A stretch of 64,000 bases of DNA from Arthrobacter sp. NicSoilB4 (GCF_019977335.1 NZ_AP024653.1:1860001-1924000), one strand, 5' to 3'; counted from the first letter of the stretch, positions 1 to 9,076 are shown. The notes: generated by a model from the letters alone, not told the origin. Numbers and translations: made by a program.

Positions 1-1
1 C

Positions 2-661
2 GGCTGGGGTGTTTCCAGCGAGGGGCCCGGCGTGACCAATGTCGAACCCCTGGGCTTCGTCTGGCCGGACCCCGTCGCCGTCTGCGTCGATGTCGTCACC
101 GTCCCGGACCCCGAGACGGTGAGATACCGCGCGCGCCTCGATCTCGCCACCACCTCTGCGGCCCATCAGGCGGAGCTGGTCGCGCACCTGGTGGAGCTTG
201 GCGCGGTGCCCGCCGACGCGGGCGAGGGTGACGTGCCGTGGAAGGTTCTGGCCGACCCGGAGGGCAACCTGTTCCGGGTGCTGGAGCCGCGCCCGCTCTA
301 CCGGGACACGGGACCGATCGCCGCTGTAGTGGTCAGCTGTGCGGATCCGCGGGAAATGGCCCGGTTCTGGAGCGAGGCGATGGATTGGACCTGGCACGAG
401 GTGACCGACGACCGTGCGAGGCTGCGTTCGGCCCAAGGGGTGGGGCCCTACCTGGAGTTCTGCCGCACGCCGGTCTCAAAGACCGTGTGGGGTCGTGTCC
501 ATCTCGACCTCATGCCGTACCCCGGCGATGATCAAGCGGCAGAAGTGGCCCGGCTGCGGGCACTGGGCGCCACGGACGCCGACGTCGGCCAGGGCGTGGT
601 GCCATGGGTGTGCCTCGCGGACTCAGAGGGCAACGAGTTCTGCGTCCTCGCCCCGCACTGA
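2..661 (+). CDS. VOC (glyoxalase-like) family protein, 5' truncated by window edge
   Basis: Two-domain vicinal-oxygen-chelate protein of which 219 residues are visible. The frame is open from base 2 (GWGVSSEGPG is encoded before the first in-window GTG at base 32), so the true start lies upstream. Two copies of the VOC half are seen: the first ends in DPEGNLFRVLEP and the second runs from AVVVSCADPREMARFW to DSEGNEFCVLAP. Family members bind metals or small ligands or are resistance proteins. The substrate cannot be told from sequence, and no neighbour gives a hint. A hairpin follows the stop. Confidence 0.85.
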   Translation, partial: GWGVSSEGPGVTNVEPLGFVWPDPVAVCVDVVTVPDPETVRYRARLDLATTSAAHQAELVAHLVELGAVPADAGEGDVPWKVLADPEGNLFRVLEPRPLYRDTGPIAAVVVSCADPREMARFWSEAMDWTWHEVTDDRARLRSAQGVGPYLEFCRTPVSKTVWGRVHLDLMPYPGDDQAAEVARLRALGATDADVGQGVVPWVCLADSEGNEFCVLAPH

Positions 662-698
662 CCCAGAGCCTCGCCCGTAGGCACCGGCCCGGGCGATA

Positions 699-724
699 CG
701 GACGCCGGGCGCCGGTGTCCGTTT
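699..724 (+). terminator. Hairpin terminator after the VOC gene
   Basis: Ten-base arms CGGACGCCGG and CCGGTGTCCG (one G-U type mismatch) around a GCG loop, followed by TTT. It lies 38 bases after the VOC stop and before the sulfur module promoter. Confidence 0.5.
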
Positions 725-802
725 GGGGTGATTGCGGGGGAGTCCCGCTGAATCAGGGTCCATAAATGGCTACTAAGCCAGGGATAGATGGGCGGAAAGA
801 GC

Positions 803-860
803 ATACCCCCATGGGTATTTTGACTACCCCAGGGGGTATCTGTGATACTCGGTGGGGTAT
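803..860 (+). promoter_or_regulatory. Three tandem CsoR/CstR-type operators
   Basis: Three 16-base palindromes of the form ATACCC-N4-GGGTAT: ATACCCCCATGGGTAT (803-818), CTACCCCAGGGGGTAT (824-839, one arm mismatch) and ATACTCGGTGGGGTAT (845-860, one arm mismatch). Their starts are exactly 21 bases apart, two helical turns, so bound proteins would sit on one face of the DNA. CsoR-family repressors, including the persulfide sensor CstR, bind sites of this type. The array ends 27 bases before the rhodanese start, as expected for repression. A fourth copy lies at 2867-2882. No CsoR-family gene is visible in the window. Confidence 0.7.
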
Positions 861-887
861 TCACTTTGCTTGTTTCGAAAGGACCCC

Positions 888-1532
888 ATGACGCCCCCTT
901 CCACTTCCTCCGCCCACTCCTCGTCCGCGCCGGCGGTCACCGCCCTGGCTCCGGAAACGCTGCGCAACTGGGTCCAGGAACACCAGGACCTCATCATGAT
1001 CGACGTCCGCTCGGCCGCGGAGTTTGAAAACATGCACATCCGCGGCTCCTACAACGTCCCGCTGCCGCTGCTCTCCGAGCACACGGACGAACTGGCGGCC
1101 CGCCTGGGCAGCCGCGTCGTCCTCGTATGCCAGTCGGGAGCGCGGGCCGAGCAGGCACGGCAGCGCCTGGGCGGTGCGGGAATCGGCACGGCCTACGTCC
1201 TGACCGGCGGAGCCCCGGCGTTCGCTGAGATCGGCGGAGACGTAGTCCGCGGGAAGGCCCGCTGGGACCTTGAACGCCAGGTCCGGCTTGCTGCCGGTTC
1301 CCTCGTGGTTCTGGGCCTCGCCGGCGGCAAGTTCGTCTCTCCGAAGGTCCGGCTCCTTGCCGGGGCCATCGGTACTGGCCTGGCGTTCTCCGCCGCCACC
1401 AACACGTGCGCCATGGGCCGGGCCATCTCGGCCATGCCGTGGAACAAGGCAGCCAAGGAGCCGACCCGCGAGTCCGCCATCCTGCAGTTTCCTGTTGCAA
1501 ACGCCGTGACCCCGGCGTCCAAAGCCTCATGA
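888..1532 (+). CDS. Rhodanese-like protein with YgaP-type membrane tail
   Basis: Predicted sulfurtransferase of 214 residues. An N-terminal rhodanese domain (about 20-115) has the nucleophile Cys81 in the loop CQSGAR. The C-terminal part (about 125-200) has two hydrophobic segments and the motif NTCAMG, as in YgaP/DUF2892 proteins that anchor a rhodanese to the membrane. The start at 888 is chosen for its GAAAGGA ribosome-binding site; an in-frame start at 852 would overlap the operators and has none. It overlaps the TauE gene by ATGA, so the two are probably translationally coupled. Likely role: handling persulfide sulfur at the membrane. Confidence 0.85.
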   Translation: MTPPSTSSAHSSSAPAVTALAPETLRNWVQEHQDLIMIDVRSAAEFENMHIRGSYNVPLPLLSEHTDELAARLGSRVVLVCQSGARAEQARQRLGGAGIGTAYVLTGGAPAFAEIGGDVVRGKARWDLERQVRLAAGSLVVLGLAGGKFVSPKVRLLAGAIGTGLAFSAATNTCAMGRAISAMPWNKAAKEPTRESAILQFPVANAVTPASKAS

Positions 1533-2440
1533 CCGCGACGCTGATTTTCGTCCTCGCCCTGTCCGTGCTCATCGGGTTGTCGCTCGGTGTGCTCGGTGGA
1601 GGCGGCTCCATCCTGACGGTGCCGATTCTGGTCTACGTGGCCGGATTCGAAGCCAAGGAAGCCATTGCGGCGTCCCTCTTCGTGGTCGGCGTGACCTCGG
1701 CCGTCAGCGTTTTCAGCCACGCCCGCGCCGGCCGCGTCATGTGGCGCACCGGGCTGCTGTTCGGCGCCGCAGGGATGGCCGGAGCCTTCGTGGGGGGACT
1801 CCTGGGCGGGCACATCCCCGGCCAGATCCTCCTCATCGCGTTTGCCCTGATGATGGTCGCCACCTCCATCGCCATGATCCGCGGCCGCAAGAAGAAGGCT
1901 GACGCGGGCGCCGAAGCACCCAAGCACGCCGAACTGCCGCTGTTCCGCGTTCTGCTCGACGGCCTCGTCGTCGGCCTGGTCACGGGCCTCGTCGGCGCCG
2001 GCGGCGGATTCCTGGTGGTCCCGGCCCTGGCGCTGCTCGGCGGGCTGCCGATGGCAATCGCCGTCGGAACCTCGCTCGTCGTCATCGCCATGAAGTCCTT
2101 CGCCGGACTGGCCGGCTACCTCACCACCGTGGAGTTGGACTGGGGGATCACGCTCGCCGTCACCGCGGCCGCCATTGTCGGCACCCTGATCGGCTCCAGG
2201 CTGGCCGGGCGCATTCCGGAAGCGGCCCTGCGCAAGAGTTTCGGCTGGTTCGTGCTGCTGATGGGCGCCTTCGTCCTTATCCAGCAGGCCCCCGGGGACC
2301 TGCGCGGACCGATCGCCCTGGCGGTGGCGGGGGGCGCAGTCGTCGCGGCCGCCGTCTGCTGGCTCTTCGTCAGGTCCTGCCCGCTGCGCAAGTCCAACCG
2401 GACTGCCAGCCGCCAGGACTCCCTGCCCGCACCGGTCTGA
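1529..2440 (+). CDS. TauE/SafE family anion (sulfite-type) exporter
   Basis: Integral membrane protein of 303 residues with two homologous halves, each opening with a glycine-rich segment (LGVLGGGGSILTVP near residue 20 and GLVGAGGGFLVVP near 160), the mark of TauE/SafE carriers. About eight membrane segments are visible, with a charged loop RGRKKK near 115. It starts inside the stop of the upstream rhodanese gene (ATGA). A TauE protein also belongs to the cst sulfide-stress operon of Staphylococcus, where export of sulfite or related sulfur anions is proposed. The substrate here is inferred from the neighbours only. Confidence 0.85.
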   Translation: MTATLIFVLALSVLIGLSLGVLGGGGSILTVPILVYVAGFEAKEAIAASLFVVGVTSAVSVFSHARAGRVMWRTGLLFGAAGMAGAFVGGLLGGHIPGQILLIAFALMMVATSIAMIRGRKKKADAGAEAPKHAELPLFRVLLDGLVVGLVTGLVGAGGGFLVVPALALLGGLPMAIAVGTSLVVIAMKSFAGLAGYLTTVELDWGITLAVTAAAIVGTLIGSRLAGRIPEAALRKSFGWFVLLMGAFVLIQQAPGDLRGPIALAVAGGAVVAAAVCWLFVRSCPLRKSNRTASRQDSLPAPV

Positions 2441-2486
2441 TGCGGACCGACCCACCTATCAACATCCTGCAACGAAAGGCACCAGC

Positions 2487-2783
2487 ATGGCAGAAATTAG
2501 CATCACCGAAGCGGATCAGCGCCGGAACCAGGCGCAGGTCCTGGACGTCCGCGAGGACTTCGAGGTCGCCGAGGGCATGATCCCCGGCGCGCTCCACATC
2601 CCCATGGGGGAGCTGCAGGCGCGGCTGGCCGAGCTGGACCCGAAGGTTCCGGTCATTGCCATCTGCCGCAGCGGCAACCGCAGTGCCCGCGTGGCCGATG
2701 CCCTCAACGGTGCCGGCTTCACCGCAGACACCATGGACGGCGGCATGATCGCGTGGACCCGCGCGGGCCTGCCCACCACCTGA
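2487..2783 (+). CDS. Single-domain rhodanese
   Basis: Cytoplasmic sulfurtransferase of 98 residues, the normal size of a stand-alone rhodanese. The catalytic loop is CRSGNRS with Cys60, followed by the usual Asp-Gly-Gly-Met stretch (DGGMIAW). No signal or membrane segment. GAAAGG lies about 10 bases before the ATG. It lies 46 bases after tauE and is probably in the same transcript, giving membrane-bound and soluble persulfide carriers in one operon. Confidence 0.88.
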   Translation: MAEISITEADQRRNQAQVLDVREDFEVAEGMIPGALHIPMGELQARLAELDPKVPVIAICRSGNRSARVADALNGAGFTADTMDGGMIAWTRAGLPTT

Positions 2784-2866
2784 GCCGTCTCCGGCGGACA
2801 TGCTCCGGGCCTGCCGCCTGGAGACCTTGCGAGCGCGGCTGACGCTAGCACTACGCATTTTGCAAG

Positions 2867-2882
2867 ATACCCCCCGGGGTAT
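2867..2882 (+). promoter_or_regulatory. CsoR/CstR-type operator upstream of the persulfide dioxygenase
   Basis: Perfect palindrome ATACCCCCCGGGGTAT, 54 bases before the dioxygenase start and identical in its six-base arms to the site at 803-818. It makes the dioxygenase a second transcription unit under the same predicted sulfur-responsive repressor. Confidence 0.7.
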
Positions 2883-2936
2883 TAATATTGTTCATAGGCG
2901 ACAGGGATTTCCCCACCTCTCTACGAAGGAGAACAC

Positions 2937-4346
2937 ATGCTTCTGGAACGCATTTACGACGAAGACCTCGCCCAGGCCAGCTACCTGATCGGCTGCCAGG
3001 CCAAGGGCGAAGCGGTTGTGGTGGACGGCCGCCGCGACATCGCCGTCTACCAGGCCCTGGCTGCCAAGAACGGCATGAAGATCGCCGCCGTCACCGAGAC
3101 CCACATTCACGCCGACTACCTCTCCGGCACCCGCGAGCTGGCCGCCGCCACCGGCGCGAAGATCTACGTTTCCGGAGAAGGCGGACCGGACTGGCAGTAC
3201 GGGTTCGAGGGGGAGCGGCTGTTCGACGGCGACACGATCACCCTGGGCAACATCAGCATCAAAGCCCTGCACACCCCCGGCCACACCCCGGAGCACCTGT
3301 CTTTCCTGGTGACCGATGGCGCGTTCAGCGACCAGGCCGGCTACCTGCTTTCCGGTGACTTTGTGTTCTCCGGCGACCTGGGCCGCCCGGACCTGCTGGA
3401 TGAGGCTGCCAGCGGTGTGGACACCCGCTTCGTGGGGGCCAGGCAGCTCTTCGCAAGCCTGCGGGACAAATTCCTGACCCTGCCCGACTACGTCCAGGTC
3501 CACCCGGCGCACGGTGCCGGCAGCGCCTGTGGCAAGGCCCTAGGTGCCATCCCGTCCTCCACGGTCGGCTACGAGCGGCTGTACGCCTGGTGGGGACCCT
3601 ACCTGGCGGCCAATGACGAGCAGGGCTTCATCGATGAACTGCTCGACGGCCAGCCCGACGCCCACGCCTACTTCGGCCGGATGAAGCGGGAAAACCGCGA
3701 GGGTCCGGCAGTCATGGGCGAGCGTGCACCCTTGCAGGAACTAGACCTCGCCTCCGTTGCCAGGGACCTGGCGGAGGACAAGGTGACCTTCATCGACACC
3801 CGCCCCAACGACCAGGCCCACCAGGGCACTGTCTCCGGTTCCCTGAACGTCCCGGCCGGCAAATCCGTGGCCAGCTTCGGCGCCTGGGTCGTGAACCCGG
3901 AAACCGACAAGAACCCCCTGGTGCTGCTGGCTTCGGACCAGGACGCCGCGCAGGACCTGTGGGACCACCTTGTCCGGGTCGGCATCGACAAGGTCGCCGG
4001 CTATGTCACCGGCTTCGAGGGCCTGCCCACCAGCACCCCGACGCTCATCCGGCCCGAAGAACTCGAGGGCTTCGACGCTGCCATGATCCTGGACGTGCGC
4101 AACCGCACCGAGCACACCGCCGGGAACATCCCCGGCTCGCACCAGCTCAGTGGCGGCCGCGTGATGTGGCACCTCGATGAGCTCCCCGCGGAGGGCACCA
4201 TCGTGAGCTACTGCCAGAGCGGCGTCCGGAACTCGGTCGCGGCCAGCGCGCTGCGCCGCGCCGGCTACGACGTCGTCGAACTCGACGGCAGCTACGCCGC
4301 CTGGACCGCACGGCAGCAGGCACTGCAGTCCGTCTCCGCCAGCTAG
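2937..4346 (+). CDS. Persulfide dioxygenase-rhodanese fusion (CstB-like)
   Basis: Predicted enzyme of 469 residues that oxidises persulfides and passes sulfur on. Residues 1-240 are a metallo-beta-lactamase fold with iron ligands H56-I-H58-A-D60, H116, D141 and H189, as in ETHE1-type persulfide dioxygenases. A middle rhodanese-like domain (about 270-365) lacks the catalytic cysteine (SDQDA in the loop). The C-terminal rhodanese (about 370-465) has Cys426 in CQSGVRNS. This dioxygenase / pseudorhodanese / rhodanese order is that of staphylococcal CstB. AAGGAG lies six bases before the ATG. A 16-bp hairpin follows. Confidence 0.9.
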   Translation: MLLERIYDEDLAQASYLIGCQAKGEAVVVDGRRDIAVYQALAAKNGMKIAAVTETHIHADYLSGTRELAAATGAKIYVSGEGGPDWQYGFEGERLFDGDTITLGNISIKALHTPGHTPEHLSFLVTDGAFSDQAGYLLSGDFVFSGDLGRPDLLDEAASGVDTRFVGARQLFASLRDKFLTLPDYVQVHPAHGAGSACGKALGAIPSSTVGYERLYAWWGPYLAANDEQGFIDELLDGQPDAHAYFGRMKRENREGPAVMGERAPLQELDLASVARDLAEDKVTFIDTRPNDQAHQGTVSGSLNVPAGKSVASFGAWVVNPETDKNPLVLLASDQDAAQDLWDHLVRVGIDKVAGYVTGFEGLPTSTPTLIRPEELEGFDAAMILDVRNRTEHTAGNIPGSHQLSGGRVMWHLDELPAEGTIVSYCQSGVRNSVAASALRRAGYDVVELDGSYAAWTARQQALQSVSAS

Positions 4347-4374
4347 TCCGCACCAGCGGCAACTGACTGACACC

Positions 4375-4410
4375 GCAGGCGGCGGCCCTGGCAACAGGGC
4401 CGCCGCCTGC
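4375..4410 (+). terminator. Strong hairpin after the dioxygenase gene
   Basis: Perfect 16-bp stem, GCAGGCGGCGGCCCTG (4375-4390) and its complement (4395-4410), closing a GCAA tetraloop. No T-tract follows. It stands 28 bases after the dioxygenase stop and 26 before the MFS start, so it may end transcription or shield the upstream mRNA. Confidence 0.65.
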
Positions 4411-4435
4411 ACTCGTCCCGACCACGTGGAGCACC

Positions 4436-5719
4436 ATGACTTCCGGCAACACCGACGCACTGCAGCAAAGGCCCCGTACCGGCATGAGACTGGGCCTGCG
4501 GCAAAATCTGGCCCAGTTCATGCTCCTCGTCGCCGTCAACGCCCTCGTCGGCGGCACTCTGGGGCAGGAGCGCACCGTGCTTCCGTTGCTCGCCGGGCAG
4601 GTCTTCCAGCTGGACCTCTACACGTCCGCACTGACCTACATCCTCGCTTTCGGGCTCGCCAAGGCCGCCACCAACTACTTCGCCGGCACCCTCTCAGACC
4701 GCTACGGCCGCAAACCCGTCCTGATAGCAGGCTGGGTCATCGCCTTGCCGGTCCCGCTGATGCTGATCTTCGGGCCGAGCTGGGGCTGGATCGTCGCCGC
4801 CAACGTGATCCTGGGCATCAGCCAGGGACTCACGTGGTCCACCACCGTCGTCATGAAAATGGATCTGATCGGCCCTTCCCGGCGGGGCCTGGCCATGGGC
4901 CTGAACGAAGCAGCCGGCTACCTCGGCGTCGCCGGAACCGCGCTCGCCACCGGCTACATCGCCGCCACCTACGGACTGCGGCCCGGGCCGTTCCTGCTCG
5001 GTGCCGCCTACATCGCACTGGGACTCGGGCTGTCCGTCTTCGCCGTAAAGGAAACCCGGGGCCACGCCCGGCTGGAAGCGGCCAACCACACGAACGCCCA
5101 CGCCGGCGCCCATGGACAACTGGGCAACTGGGAAATCTTCACCCTCACCAGCTTCCGGGACAAGTCCCTCTCCTCGGTCAGCCAGGCCGGCATGGTCAAC
5201 AACCTCAACGACGGCCTCGCTTGGGGGCTCTTCCCCGTCCTCTTCGCCGCCGCCGGACTGACGATCGAAAAGATCGGCATCCTCGCCGCTGTCTACCCCG
5301 CGGTCTGGGGCGCCGCGCAACTCGTCACCGGAGCGCTGTCGGACAAATATGGCCGGAAGTCGCTGATCGTCGGCGGGATGCTCGTCCAGGCCGGTGCCCT
5401 GGCGATGATCGCCGTCGGCCAGGACTTCGGAATCTGGCTGGCCGCTGCCGCGCTCCTCGGACTCGGCACGGCAATGGTGTACCCCACCCTGCTGGCAGCC
5501 ATCGGCGACGTCGCGCATCCGCAATGGCGGGCACGCTCGGTGGGCATCTACCGGCTCTGGCGCGACGGCGGGTTCGCCGTCGGCGCGCTGCTGTCCGGGA
5601 TCATTGCCGATGCCTACGGCATTCCGGCCGCCGTCGGGGTCGTTGGAGCCCTCACCGGGCTGTCGGGAATTCTCGTGGCCATGCGCATGCGCGGCGGGGA
5701 TCACCACCGCACGGCCTGA
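4436..5719 (+). CDS. MFS transporter, 12-TM
   Basis: Major facilitator protein of 427 residues with twelve predicted membrane segments. Motif A is present after TM2 (GTLSDRYGRKP) and repeated in the second half (GALSDKYGRKS). The loop between halves (about 205-225) is His/Asn/Ala-rich. It follows the sulfur module in the same direction but beyond a strong hairpin, and has no CstR-type palindrome of its own, so membership of the regulon is doubtful. Substrate unknown. Confidence 0.85.
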   Translation: MTSGNTDALQQRPRTGMRLGLRQNLAQFMLLVAVNALVGGTLGQERTVLPLLAGQVFQLDLYTSALTYILAFGLAKAATNYFAGTLSDRYGRKPVLIAGWVIALPVPLMLIFGPSWGWIVAANVILGISQGLTWSTTVVMKMDLIGPSRRGLAMGLNEAAGYLGVAGTALATGYIAATYGLRPGPFLLGAAYIALGLGLSVFAVKETRGHARLEAANHTNAHAGAHGQLGNWEIFTLTSFRDKSLSSVSQAGMVNNLNDGLAWGLFPVLFAAAGLTIEKIGILAAVYPAVWGAAQLVTGALSDKYGRKSLIVGGMLVQAGALAMIAVGQDFGIWLAAAALLGLGTAMVYPTLLAAIGDVAHPQWRARSVGIYRLWRDGGFAVGALLSGIIADAYGIPAAVGVVGALTGLSGILVAMRMRGGDHHRTA

Positions 5720-5782
5720 CCTGGAGCAACCTCGGTCGCCGGACCCGGGACCCCTGGTCTGAGCCCGGATTTGACCTTCGGT

Positions 5783-7063
5783 TCACAAGGCGGCCACACG
5801 GCCGCGTGGGACTCTGCCCCGCCGGGAGTTCCTGGCATAGGTGCGCGAGTGCTCGCTGGAGAGGGCGATGATGAGGAGGATGTCCAGGGAGAGGCCCACA
5901 AGGTTGGTCCCGAAATCGACTGCCGCGCCGCCGTTGAGGACGTTGGCGGCCTGGGTGATGATGGCCGCCGCGCTGAGAAGCATGGCCATGACCCTGGCGG
6001 GGTTTCCGCCCCGCAGGACACCCCAGGCCAGGAGGATCTCTCCGACCCCGAACACCGCGAGGACCGTCGCAGCGGCCGTCGACTGACCAGCCGGCCCTGC
6101 TGCCGCGGCGGGATTGACGCCCATCAGCAGTGACGCGGCAAGAACGAGGGCAGCGATTCCGCGAAAGAAGACGAGAACACCTCCGAAGAGGGTCGGGGCG
6201 GGCCGCCTGGGTCGGCGGACCGCCGGCACAAGGGGCGGCCCTGCCGGGGCCGCCGTCAGGGGAGCAAGGTCGATGACCGGCAAGTCCCCGTCGGTGGAGA
6301 TTGTGTCTCCGCCGCCGTTGCGCGCATGGTATCCCGTCGAAAAATCCCGGATGACCGTGACTTCCGCCTCGGGTACTGCCTGCTTTAGGGTCGCCACGAC
6401 GTGGTCCCTTTCGTCGTCGGTGTTCTCCTCGATCTTGTGCGTGACCTGCAGCGTGAACAGCGACAACCCCACGGATCGGTCGTACGTGCCGGCGGCAAGC
6501 CAATCGACCCGGACGCCGCCCGGCAGCAGCCACCCGGGCGGGCAGCGCCAGAAGCGGACGTGATGGCGTTTGCCTGGGCTCCCGTCGACCTCCTGCTGAT
6601 ACGCAAAGTCCTGCTGGCGGCCAAAGATGAACAGCGGGCTGACCGGCGCTTCCTCGTAGCTCCGCCGGGTCAGGGTCGACAGGATGATCCGGCGGCTACT
6701 CGCCAGATCGACGTCGTCGGCCTGGGTCCAGCCCGCCCGGCGCATGGCGGCATGGATCTGGTCCCCGCTGCCGAGCAAGGCAATGTTGACCGGGTCGCCC
6801 AGCAGGCCATCGCTGGTCCGGGCCCGGCCAATGAAGTAATCCGGGAGATAGATCCTGGTCAGAATCCGGTGGACACGGGGCAGCACCAGGTACGCCAGGG
6901 CGGCCCAGAACACTAGCGCGAACCAGGCCATGTCCGGCCGCAGGCTTTCTTCCAGAAGCAGGGTGGCGAGCCAGATGGCGGCGACGCCGCTGAACACAAA
7001 CAGCGCCCGGTCCAGCAAGGTATCGGCGTTGCCCGGCAGCAGGCCCCGGCCCTGCTCCTTCAC
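5783..7063 (-). CDS. LssY C-terminal-domain membrane protein
   Basis: Protein of 426 residues. Two hydrophobic segments lie near the N-terminus (about 20-65). A soluble domain (about 75-245) carries LssY-type features (IALLGSGDQIHAAMRRAGW and a later GLSLFTLQVTHKIEENTDDERD). Four hydrophobic segments at the C-terminus (about 300-410) resemble a DoxX-like or DUF4345-like module. It begins 22 bases after the PhoD-like gene stop, so the two are probably cotranscribed. LssY proteins have been linked to type I secretion loci in Legionella, but their function is unknown. Confidence 0.75.
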   Translation of the reverse strand: MKEQGRGLLPGNADTLLDRALFVFSGVAAIWLATLLLEESLRPDMAWFALVFWAALAYLVLPRVHRILTRIYLPDYFIGRARTSDGLLGDPVNIALLGSGDQIHAAMRRAGWTQADDVDLASSRRIILSTLTRRSYEEAPVSPLFIFGRQQDFAYQQEVDGSPGKRHHVRFWRCPPGWLLPGGVRVDWLAAGTYDRSVGLSLFTLQVTHKIEENTDDERDHVVATLKQAVPEAEVTVIRDFSTGYHARNGGGDTISTDGDLPVIDLAPLTAAPAGPPLVPAVRRPRRPAPTLFGGVLVFFRGIAALVLAASLLMGVNPAAAAGPAGQSTAAATVLAVFGVGEILLAWGVLRGGNPARVMAMLLSAAAIITQAANVLNGGAAVDFGTNLVGLSLDILLIIALSSEHSRTYARNSRRGRVPRGRVAAL

Positions 7064-7085
7064 GGGTGGGGCTCTTTCACGCGCG

Positions 7086-8759
7086 TCAGCCGTCTGCCCC
7101 GGCGCCCCTCGGAGCCAACGTGACCGAGGCGACGCGTTTCAGCCCAGGGTGCATCTGGTCTCCGCCGTTGACGACGCCGGTCTGCCACCACAGTTTCAGC
7201 CCCTCCGGGGTCACCTCCAGGCAGGCCAGGTTGTTGTCGAACCACGGCCCCCTTATGCCGGACCAGCGGAACGGCGGGTCCGGGACCTTTGCCGAGCGCG
7301 CCACCAAGGCGCCGACCGGCGTGGCCAGGCCGTACGACATGACGGCCGCGAAGGACCTCATCAACCGGGGCAGCGGGTTGCGGATGGGGGAGCAGACGGC
7401 CTGCACGATCCGGCTGCCCGACGTGCGCTCCACCTCCGAAACGTAGGAGTAATGGACGTCTCCGGAAAGAAAGGCAATGGTTTCCGGTGCCGGCCCGCGT
7501 TTGCCGTCGGCGACCTCGGTCACCATGGCCGCCACTTCCCGGAAGCTGTTCTGGAACGCACCCCAGTGCTCTAGGTCCACCGCCTGGCGCAGCTTTTCGC
7601 CGGCACGGGCGGCACGGTTTCCCCACGCACCCTGGGAGATGGCCTCATTCCAGGACTCGACGTAGTGCAGGCCCATCGGCAGCAGGAAGGGCAGCGACGT
7701 TGCCACCAGCAGGTGGCGGAATCCGCCGCGCATCCGGCCGTCGAGCCAAGCCATCTCCGCCGTGTCAACGAGGGCGCGGTGGTCCGGGGCGAGGTCCCGG
7801 GCCGCCCGGGAATCCACCACAATCAGCCGCGTGTCCCCGAAATCCCGATAGTAGCTCCACCGGTATGACCCTGGGTCCTGATCGGCCCGGTCCGCGAAGC
7901 TGTCCAGTTCCGCGCTGACATCAATCTCGTCCTCGCCCTCATGCGCGGCGATGTGCTGCCAGATGGCATCGTCAGCCCGCTCCTGCGGCGAAAGATTCCC
8001 CAGATGCTGGTAGACCCAGTACGAGGCGAGCCCCGCCACGATCCGCCCGTGCCACCAGGAGGTGGCCTCCATTTCCTTCTTCCAGCTGAGCGAGGTGTTC
8101 CAGTCATCGCGGATGTCGTGGTCATCGAAGATCATGGCGCTCGGCAGCGTGGACAGCAGCCACCGGTTCGCGGGGTCCGACCAGGCCAGGAAATAGAGGT
8201 GGGCGTATTCCTCGTAGTCCTTGAGCTCCTCGCCGGGCGGCGCCTCGATGTCACGCCGGGCACGGATGAACTCCTGCATCTGGTCGCTGGTCAGGTCGGC
8301 ATACACCTGGTCTCCGAGGAAGGCCACCAGGTCCGGCCACGACTCGTCGCCGCCGGAGGCCATCTTCAGTGCGTAAGCGCGCAGTGAGTCGACGCCGTGG
8401 GTCCGGTTCCCGTGCTCATCGTGCGGGACGCTGGTCCGGCAGGAGCCGTAGGCCATCCGCAGCGGCTTGCCGGGTTTCAGGGTGGCGATCATGGACGGCG
8501 GGAACTCCGGCTCGGGTTCGGGCCAGGCCTGTGCCCCGTTGATGTCGAGGGAGTAGGGCGTAACGGTCCCGGGCTCCAGCCCGTCCAGCTCCACCAGCGC
8601 GTAGTGGTGGCCGTGAGCTGCGAACGTGCCGGCGTCCCAGTGCCTGCCGCCGGCCCGGATGGAGACCCGGCCCGCGGACCGGGTCTCCACCCAGACACTC
8701 GCCGAGGTCTCATCCACGTACCGCATCATCGGGCCGAGCACCAAGGGAGAGGTCGTCAT
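7086..8759 (-). CDS. PhoD-like metallophosphatase family protein
   Basis: Protein of 557 residues with an N-terminal beta-sandwich region (about 1-90) and a metallophosphatase domain. Metal-site signatures are AFLGDQVYAD, the FDDHDIRDDW motif near residue 215, and LSGDVHYSY near 440. PhoD enzymes hydrolyse phosphodiesters, but this protein shows no twin-arginine signal, so it may act in the cytoplasm like the drug-metabolising or unknown branches of the family. It is the first gene of a two-gene minus-strand unit with the LssY-like protein. Confidence 0.85.
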   Translation of the reverse strand: MTTSPLVLGPMMRYVDETSASVWVETRSAGRVSIRAGGRHWDAGTFAAHGHHYALVELDGLEPGTVTPYSLDINGAQAWPEPEPEFPPSMIATLKPGKPLRMAYGSCRTSVPHDEHGNRTHGVDSLRAYALKMASGGDESWPDLVAFLGDQVYADLTSDQMQEFIRARRDIEAPPGEELKDYEEYAHLYFLAWSDPANRWLLSTLPSAMIFDDHDIRDDWNTSLSWKKEMEATSWWHGRIVAGLASYWVYQHLGNLSPQERADDAIWQHIAAHEGEDEIDVSAELDSFADRADQDPGSYRWSYYRDFGDTRLIVVDSRAARDLAPDHRALVDTAEMAWLDGRMRGGFRHLLVATSLPFLLPMGLHYVESWNEAISQGAWGNRAARAGEKLRQAVDLEHWGAFQNSFREVAAMVTEVADGKRGPAPETIAFLSGDVHYSYVSEVERTSGSRIVQAVCSPIRNPLPRLMRSFAAVMSYGLATPVGALVARSAKVPDPPFRWSGIRGPWFDNNLACLEVTPEGLKLWWQTGVVNGGDQMHPGLKRVASVTLAPRGAGADG

Positions 8760-9076
8760 GACTCAGTTGTACCTGCTCGGCCCCGGCTGCGGCCATGGCC
8801 TGGCGGAAATGATCCCCCTGCGGTTCGGGGCGGCATGAGCGGGGAAAGCGGCTATGCCGCCGCGAACCGGCTCCTCTCCGGGCCTGAACGGCAGACCGCA
8901 GTCTTCGAGTTCAATGACATCGCCTGAATCAGCCCTTTCGGCCGGGGCTGACAGCAATCTCAACGTGCCGGGCGACATGTCCAGGCCGGCACGTTCATTC
9001 TGGAACGTCTCGGAAGTCCGGACGTGTCGCGGCTGCATCTGGTCTCCAGCGAACTTCAGGTCCGCGGGTCCAGCGG
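8760..9076. other. Gap without a supported gene
   Basis: These 317 bases hold only short overlapping frames on both strands with no ribosome-binding site or recognisable product. They contain the promoter region of the PhoD-like gene. No strong repeat or hairpin was seen. Confidence 0.5.
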
